Shown in pieces: positions 58,631 to 64,000 of a DNA stretch of 64,000 nt. How positions within the stretch are numbered: position 1 is the stretch's first letter; every line of letters starts with the position of its first letter. The notes under the pieces were generated by a model. That model saw only the letters and a list, made by a program, of their open reading frames with translations. It did not search any database and had not been told where the DNA came from. The translations under genes and the position numbers were made by a program. The DNA comes from Zantedeschia hybrid cultivar (lineage: Eukaryota > Streptophyta > Magnoliopsida > Alismatales > Araceae). The stretch lies in the NCBI GenBank assembly GCA_030544215.1, contig JARZZO010000002.1, positions 78,623,150 to 78,687,149 of the forward strand, read 5' to 3'.

Positions 58631-59394
58631 TTTAATTGAAGTTGTGATGAGGGATTTCCATTGGTTGGGTTCAGTGCACCGCGGCGTGAAGGCAACTTCA
58701 CAGGCCCTTCACGCGTGTGGTGGAAACCGCCACCTCCTACTTACGTGTTTGTAATGCGGGGCGATTGAGTTCAGCAGCACTGGGAGAAGGATAATCCAAC
58801 TATTTACATAAAAATTGGATCATAGGAGAGGTGTTTGAAATATTTGGTCTTCTTCCTTTCTCAATATTATTAGACTTCTGTCAGAACGTATAATAAGAGG
58901 ATATGTTCGCTTCTTAAGTGAGATTGTGTTGTGCTTTGTGCCTGAGTGCAACGTGCCCATCCATTGAGGAATCACCACGTACCAGCTGTGCATTACACCA
59001 CATATGATAAGGTGAGATATTTTTTGGACTTTTGTATATTTCTACTCACAAAAGGTCAGAAGTAAATTATGTTTGTATATCTAGTGGAGTTAAACTTGTT
59101 GCATCCCCGGATGGTGTGGTGTTATGCTGCCTAACAATGTTTTTCACTTAAGAAAGAACTGGAATTCTTTTTAGAAGCCCATAAGTGCCAATCTTGTAAA
59201 ATCATAAGGCTCACTTAAAAAATAAAAATAAAAATCTTTTAAATTAAAAACACCGCCAGCAGCAAATTTTACTCTATCTAGTGTTATTACTTGATGTCAT
59301 CGACTGTGCCTACCACAACCCATATGCACTTGTTGCACTATCGGTTCGAGTGCCGGCCTCATTCTCTACACCCATATGCAATATTTTTTAAAAA
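58631..59394. other. Gene-free DNA
   Basis: Nothing recognised. A box-B-like GGTTCGAGTGC at ~59342 lacks a convincing A-box and tail. Confidence 0.4.
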
Positions 59395-59567
59395 TTAATA
59401 TATATATAATTGATAGGATGACGGAGCGGTACACTAAGATCTGATTATTTAATCATTCGTTAACTTATAAAATGATCAACGGATAATATCTTTAAACCAA
59501 TAGTTTAACAGAGACAATCATAGATCTTAGCTTCGATCTATATCGAATCCGAGCAATTTGCATCCCT
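59395..59567. mobile_element. hAT-type MITE fragment
   Basis: Right end GAGCAATTTGCATCCCTA. The interior is related, in inverse orientation, to 26225-26320 inside the 26101-26664 element. Confidence 0.5.
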
Positions 59568-59804
59568 AGTGCAGGTGACACTTGGCACATACATAGGTGT
59601 TAGTTTACATCACCAGTTTCGGAGTCTTAGGACAACAAGGCGAACTGCATGTCTTAATGGTCCGTCCGATGCATTGCAACAAAGGTCTAGAAGATTACAT
59701 GGTGCTCGGCTCTATTCTATTGGTTAGAAGTCTGAAAATTTCATAATTTAAAATTCAGTAAAGCAGACAAATCTCCTTTACTGAGAAGAAGGCACCTGCG
59801 TGGT

Positions 59805-60062
59805 GCAGTAGCCTCAATTTTTTTTACATGTAAATCGAAATTTATGTCAATTTTTTAAAAAATATATATGTATACAGTCGGGTGGGGGCTGACTGAGCAA
59901 CCTGACTGTACTATCCGGTTTTTGATCGGATGCTTCAAAAAAAATTAAAAAAACCAAACAGAAAATAAAAAAAATAAAAAATACTCTCCTAAATCTAGAC
60001 GGGCTGCACAGCAACATCCGATCCAACTGGATCACTAGATTAGACGGCTACCAAGTATTACT
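59805..60062. mobile_element. MITE of the GAGTAATACTTGC family, partial
   Basis: Matches the middle of the 24437-24907 copy (ACATGTAAATCGAAATTTATG, ACAGTCGGGTGGGGGC, CTAAATCTAGACGGGCTG) and ends CCAAGTATTACTC. The left end is not recognised. Confidence 0.65.
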
Positions 60063-60746
60063 CATAAGGGATAAACTCCTTCGGGGTCAAGCTATACTCT
60101 CTCAAGACTAGCCCATCACATGGCACAACCATGGTCGAGTCCCTTTGTGAAAGCTCGAAGATGTCAATTTATTATCACTTTATCTAATAATCAAAACCGC
60201 CATCAAGATATCCACTAAATCAGCCATCCTCTTTGATAAGAAACATGTACCATTAAAGAGCATCTTATCTTACCATATGAAGATATAGCAGTATGGCTCA
60301 AGTATCTAGGCAGGATATGCTTCTCCCTTTGTTGCCTATTATGAAGGCCATGCAAGTTACATATCTTAGGACTCAGTCTACATATGGACACTCACTATGA
60401 GACATGTATCCCCTCTTTTTCTTATCAAAAATAAGGCAGCATAAATAAGCAATCAAGATCTTCATTACAAAGGTACATAAGATACATCGACACACTTTTA
60501 GATCCCTGTAAGAACTTGATTGGGGGACCAACTTTCCCTTGGGCCCACTAGCCATGCTCTAACTTAAGTATCAGAAGATTTTTCTCCCAAATATCAATAA
60601 GGGGACCTCTGACATAATGTTTTGCTTTATTGTAGACAGGTTGTTATATATCCAGAAGATCTACACCATTTATCAACAAACAGGTTGGGGTGTCATAGCT
60701 ATTTCATCAGCTCTTTCTTGACCTCTATAGAGACTATCAAATCAAA
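60063..60746. other. Gene-free DNA
   Basis: Short frames only, without recognisable features. Confidence 0.4.
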
Positions 60747-61094
60747 GGAGTAATACTTGCTGCAATGTCCACAGTAGTCATTCGATCAATTTTAATCTAA
60801 TGGCTACTATAGTAAGTATATTTCTTTTATTTTTTCTAAAAACTCAGAGGAGAGGACAATCTAAAGAGGACTATTCGTTTGATCTTTGTTCAAATTGATC
60901 AAAAATTAAAAAAAATGACAAAAAATATCTTTTATTTTTTTAACCATCTAATCAAAGATCAAATGGTAAAGATGGACCCCTTAGAGTTGTCCCTTGCTCA
61001 GAAATTTTAAATAAAAAAAATATATATATTGCAGCAACTTTTCAACCAAGGTTGATCGATGGTTGTGGACGCATATTGCAGCAAGTATTACTCC
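60747..61094. mobile_element. MITE of the GAGTAATACTTGC family, full copy
   Basis: 348 bp. Left GGAGTAATACTTGCTGCAAT and right ATTGCAGCAAGTATTACTCC are perfect inverted ends. Inner pair GATCTTTGTTCAAATTGATC and ACCATCTAATCAAAGATC. Flanks AAATCAAAG and CAACAAAAG share 6 of 9. Confidence 0.88.
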
Positions 61095-62339
61095 AACAAA
61101 AGCAATAGGATTGAATCCAGCATGTTCACTACACTTGCCAAAAGAATCTGAATTTGGATACGACTGTATTTTGTACGAAGGAATTTGATGGGGCAAATTT
61201 ATCATTCAACATGTAAATAATAAGGGGATCTTTGTATATATATTCCTAAAAAATATTGTATTTGCATCTATACTCCAAATTCTCACAGATTATTTTCCAT
61301 ACTCTTGAAATCTTAGAAATGTGGTGGTTATATCTCTCAGTCAAAATGTTGTTAAATCAAATCAAAGACTTACATACATTTTCTTAAATTAACTAATATT
61401 ATATATATATACCTCTTAAATTCATTAGAATTTTGTATATGACCCATGATGTTATCAAGATTTATAGAATCTTTTTGACATATTTGGTTAGAGCTCACAC
61501 TATTTTGATGAAAGAGCATAGCCACAATAGTTTTGAAATTTTAGAGTATTAAAAATAACATGTGAGAGTTGGGGATACAAACGTAAATATAAATTTTTTA
61601 GAGTTATACATGCAAAATCGCAACAATAAATTGCTAGATCTAAATCCAACGGCTACACGGATTCGAGCCATGCAAAGTGCGCCGAGTGTTGCCCTCAAAA
61701 GTCGGCTAATAAAAAATCTTCCTATTGCAGCTAACAAGAAGATATTTCTCATACGAGAAGGGATATCCTTTGCATCTACTTGAGGTATCAAGAAGTAGAA
61801 TGATTTGATGTATCGTACATGGTTGAACTAAAATGAATTGTTCCGTTCTACTCTCTCAGGTGCACAGTCGTACATGATTATGTGTCCTGCATTAATTATC
61901 TCATGACGTCAATAAAAAATTTTAAAAAAATTAAATTTTTTTATACTGTCGAGAGCGTTAAAATATTTTCAACAACATTGGCTCAGCATGTTTTCGAAAG
62001 TGTGTTTTTAACTGGCAACACACTGATGCTTGTGTGTTTTTAACTGACAACACACTGATGCTTCTCGAGAGTATCTGGTCGTGTTTGGAGGAGAGCATTC
62101 AAACACTCTATAGAGTTTTAAAAAAAAAAAAATTTTTGTTTTACATTTGTGTCCGGTCCTGCTCGAGCTGGTTGGGAGTACGTACAAGAAGCTCGAGTCC
62201 CATTTTAGGAAAAAAAATAAAAATAGCAAGCACTCCATTCAGAGATAAGATTACATATGACCATCGCGAAGGACAGCCAAATTCTGAAAATTTGGAGCTG
62301 TAAAGAATTAGAAGAAAAGTTAAAATTTAGAAATGGCGG
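61095..62339. other. Gene-free AT-rich DNA with a MITE relative
   Basis: 61385-61630 is related to 54448-54705. A 30-base unit (GTGTTTTTAACTGRCAACAC plus ACTGATGCTT) is directly repeated at 62003-62062. Nothing else. Confidence 0.5.
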
Positions 62340-62600
62340 GGCTCACGGTCCTTAAACAAGGCCAGAACCCTCCAAAAATAGGCGTATGCCGCTTTGAGTG
62401 GCGAGCACACGGTACTCTTTAGTAAAAGGCGAAAGAATAGTTCGCTCTGTGCTCACCACACGGCTGCGTGGAAGACTCCGCCGTCTGGGCTGGCCACCTT
62501 ATAGGACTAGGCCGGTCATCATGAACTGTGGCACCGATACAGGACTAAAATGGAATCACCACCCCAAGCCCGAAGATTGAAGAGGTTTCAGATCACCACC
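62340..62600. other. GC-shifted block of unknown, possibly organellar, origin
   Basis: About 260 bases with balanced composition and low A/T-run content, starting and stopping abruptly in AT-rich DNA. A 60-codon frame (62398-62580) has no identified domain. The texture resembles organelle non-coding DNA, but I cannot name a match. Confidence 0.3.
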
Positions 62601-63591
62601 TCACAGTAGGCGATGGATTAGGATGCAAATGGTAATTGGAGTTTGAAGGGAAAGATTCGGAAAATACAAGTGTTTTGATGACGATAAGAATCATAGTATT
62701 CCTTATGTTTAAGATAACAGAAGAATCTATTTATTTTTGGACTCGACTATTTGATTACGTTTTTTTTTTTCCTTTCCCCACGGTTCAAGCTGAGCCTGCA
62801 CTGTGCACTCAGCCACTTGTGCTATGAAATCCTTAAACCCTGTGCTTTATTATGTCTCCATTTTCATAGACTGAGTTTATCTTATTCTAACAAATGATTA
62901 ATTTAACTGAGTGAAAATTAGGAGTAGAAAATCTCATCTGCTTATACTCTCTTTGGCCCATATAATATATATCTGAGATTTCACTTGTAAGAAACTGTCC
63001 GTTTGTTCTCATAAAAAATAAGCTGCATGAAAGGTTTCACTCGAAAAGTGTAACACAACGACTTATTTGATTATCTAGAAAACTCTAGTTTATAGATCAT
63101 AGTTCGTTGACTCCCTCTTTTCTCGATTTTGACATCTATGGAATGAGATGTATGTCCTTTTCCGAAGTAACCCAAAACATTTTCAAGGTATCAAATGATT
63201 GATCTTATTTTCATTTTTTTTTGTAAATTTATTTCCTTAAAAGAATTTCTATTCAACAATATTTTACATAGAATCAAATACGCCCTAAATTATCTAGTAA
63301 ATTCCACTTATCTATCAACAAAAGCCACTCAACGCCTCCAACATGTGAGAAGAGTCTAATAAGCAAAAGCAATAAGATTGAAACTTTTAATCCTTCAAAA
63401 ATATAAAACCGATTGGCAAATCATTAATATCCTTGAGATATAATTTCAAATAAAATTATAAAATCTATAGTCCGAAAGGACCTTCTTAGTGAAAAGAAAA
63501 ATGCCCTATTTTTCAAACATGCTATCCCAGCAGCATTTCTACTAGAATGGTGATGAGGCAGAATCCGATTCGGCCTATTAGAACAAGCCCA
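62601..63591. other. Gene-free AT-rich DNA
   Basis: Nothing recognised. The 91-codon minus frame at 63699-63424 runs into the tandem repeat and is not a gene. Confidence 0.5.
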
Positions 63592-64000
63592 AACCCCGTT
63601 CAGCCCAACAGCAGCAGTACCAGGCCCCCCGGGAGCCTTCGGCCCGTCAGCGGCCCAGCAGCCTTCGGCCCATAAGCGGCACCGTCGCTCCCGGCCCAAC
63701 AGGCTTCAGCCCGTCAGCGGCCCACTAGCCTACGGTCCGAGAGCAGCGCGGCAGCCCAGGGCCCAACAGGCTTCGGCCCATCAGCGGCCCAACCCCGTTC
63801 AGCCCAACAGCAGCAGTACCAGGCCCCCCGGGAGCCTTCGGCCCGTCAGCGGCCCAGCAGCCTTCGGCCCATAAGCGGCACCGTCGCTCTCGGCCCAACA
63901 GGCTTCAGCCCGTCAGCGGCCCACTAGCCTACGGCCCGGGAGCAGCGCGGCAGCCCAGGGCCTAACAGGCTTCGGCCCATCAGCGGCCCAACCCCCTTCG
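63592..64000. repeat. GC-rich tandem repeat, 199-bp period, running off the window
   Basis: AACCCCGTTCAGCCCAACAG starts at 63592 and 63791, and a third copy begins at 63990 (AACCCCCTTCG), so the period is exactly 199. Units 1 and 2 differ at only a few sites (e.g. CTCCCGG/CTCTCGG, GGTCCGAGAG/GGCCCGGGAG). Each unit is itself built from sub-repeats of CTTCGGCCCRTCAGCGGCCCA. Confidence 0.95.

Noticed and set aside
59335..59400. B-box-like GGTTCGAGTGC suggesting a tRNA or SINE
   Set aside because: No matching A-box at proper spacing, no acceptor stem, no A-tail.
63592..64000. CRISPR-like direct repeats
   Set aside because: Period is 199 bp with no unique spacers, in a plant nuclear genome: a tandem satellite-type repeat.

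Overview
This window is flowering-plant nuclear DNA. It holds widely spaced spliced genes in AT-rich intergenic DNA packed with MITEs, hAT, LTR, LINE and SINE remnants, and nothing prokaryotic. Some genes are very GC-rich (the pollen-protein pair, the calmodulin-like gene, the small membrane protein) and others are AT-leaning (HsfA1 tail, B3 gene). With a very close match to the grass pollen protein C13 family, this bimodality suggests a monocot, perhaps outside the grasses given an 11-kb intron. The species is inference only.

Layout. 3-608 (+) is the 3' end of a class A1 heat-shock factor. 2.2-5.4 kb holds a foldback element with ~550-bp arms (2431-4228), an AT minisatellite and small tandem duplications. 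5.4-13 kb is a retroelement graveyard: a decayed minus-strand coding block, a short LTR element lacking pol (6712-8844), a degenerate L1-type LINE (8845-12005, minus), a second LINE piece (plus) and an LTR fragment. 14175-15869 (+) is a three-exon single-B3-domain gene. 18.5-19.3 kb is a tandem duplication whose second unit carries a hAT insertion. 20673-21421 (-) is a two-exon small single-pass membrane protein with a tandem CAGCAG splice acceptor. 21.4-35.4 kb is MITE, SINE and hAT territory with LTR debris.

35705-47360 (+) is a 186-aa protein gene whose two coding exons are separated by an 11,095-bp intron. That intron holds a hAT element with a perfect 8-bp target duplication, a ~0.5-kb tandem duplication, a 36-base C run and several microsatellites. 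49700-51538 is a head-to-head inverted duplication of two C13/Ole e 1-type secreted pollen protein genes, centred on a (GA)n tract. 52-56 kb is dense in MITEs. 56333-56845 (-) is a four-EF-hand calmodulin-like gene. 57.6-61.6 kb holds copies of a MITE family ending GAGTAATACTTGCTGCAAT. The window ends inside a 199-bp-period GC-rich tandem repeat (63592-64000).

The host genes do not form a pathway: they are a heat-stress regulator, a B3 regulator, two unnamed plant proteins, a pollen secreted-protein pair and a calcium sensor. The features most worth following are the palindromic gene pair, the giant intron, the foldback element and two multi-copy MITE families. I did not find a convincing wholly new system.
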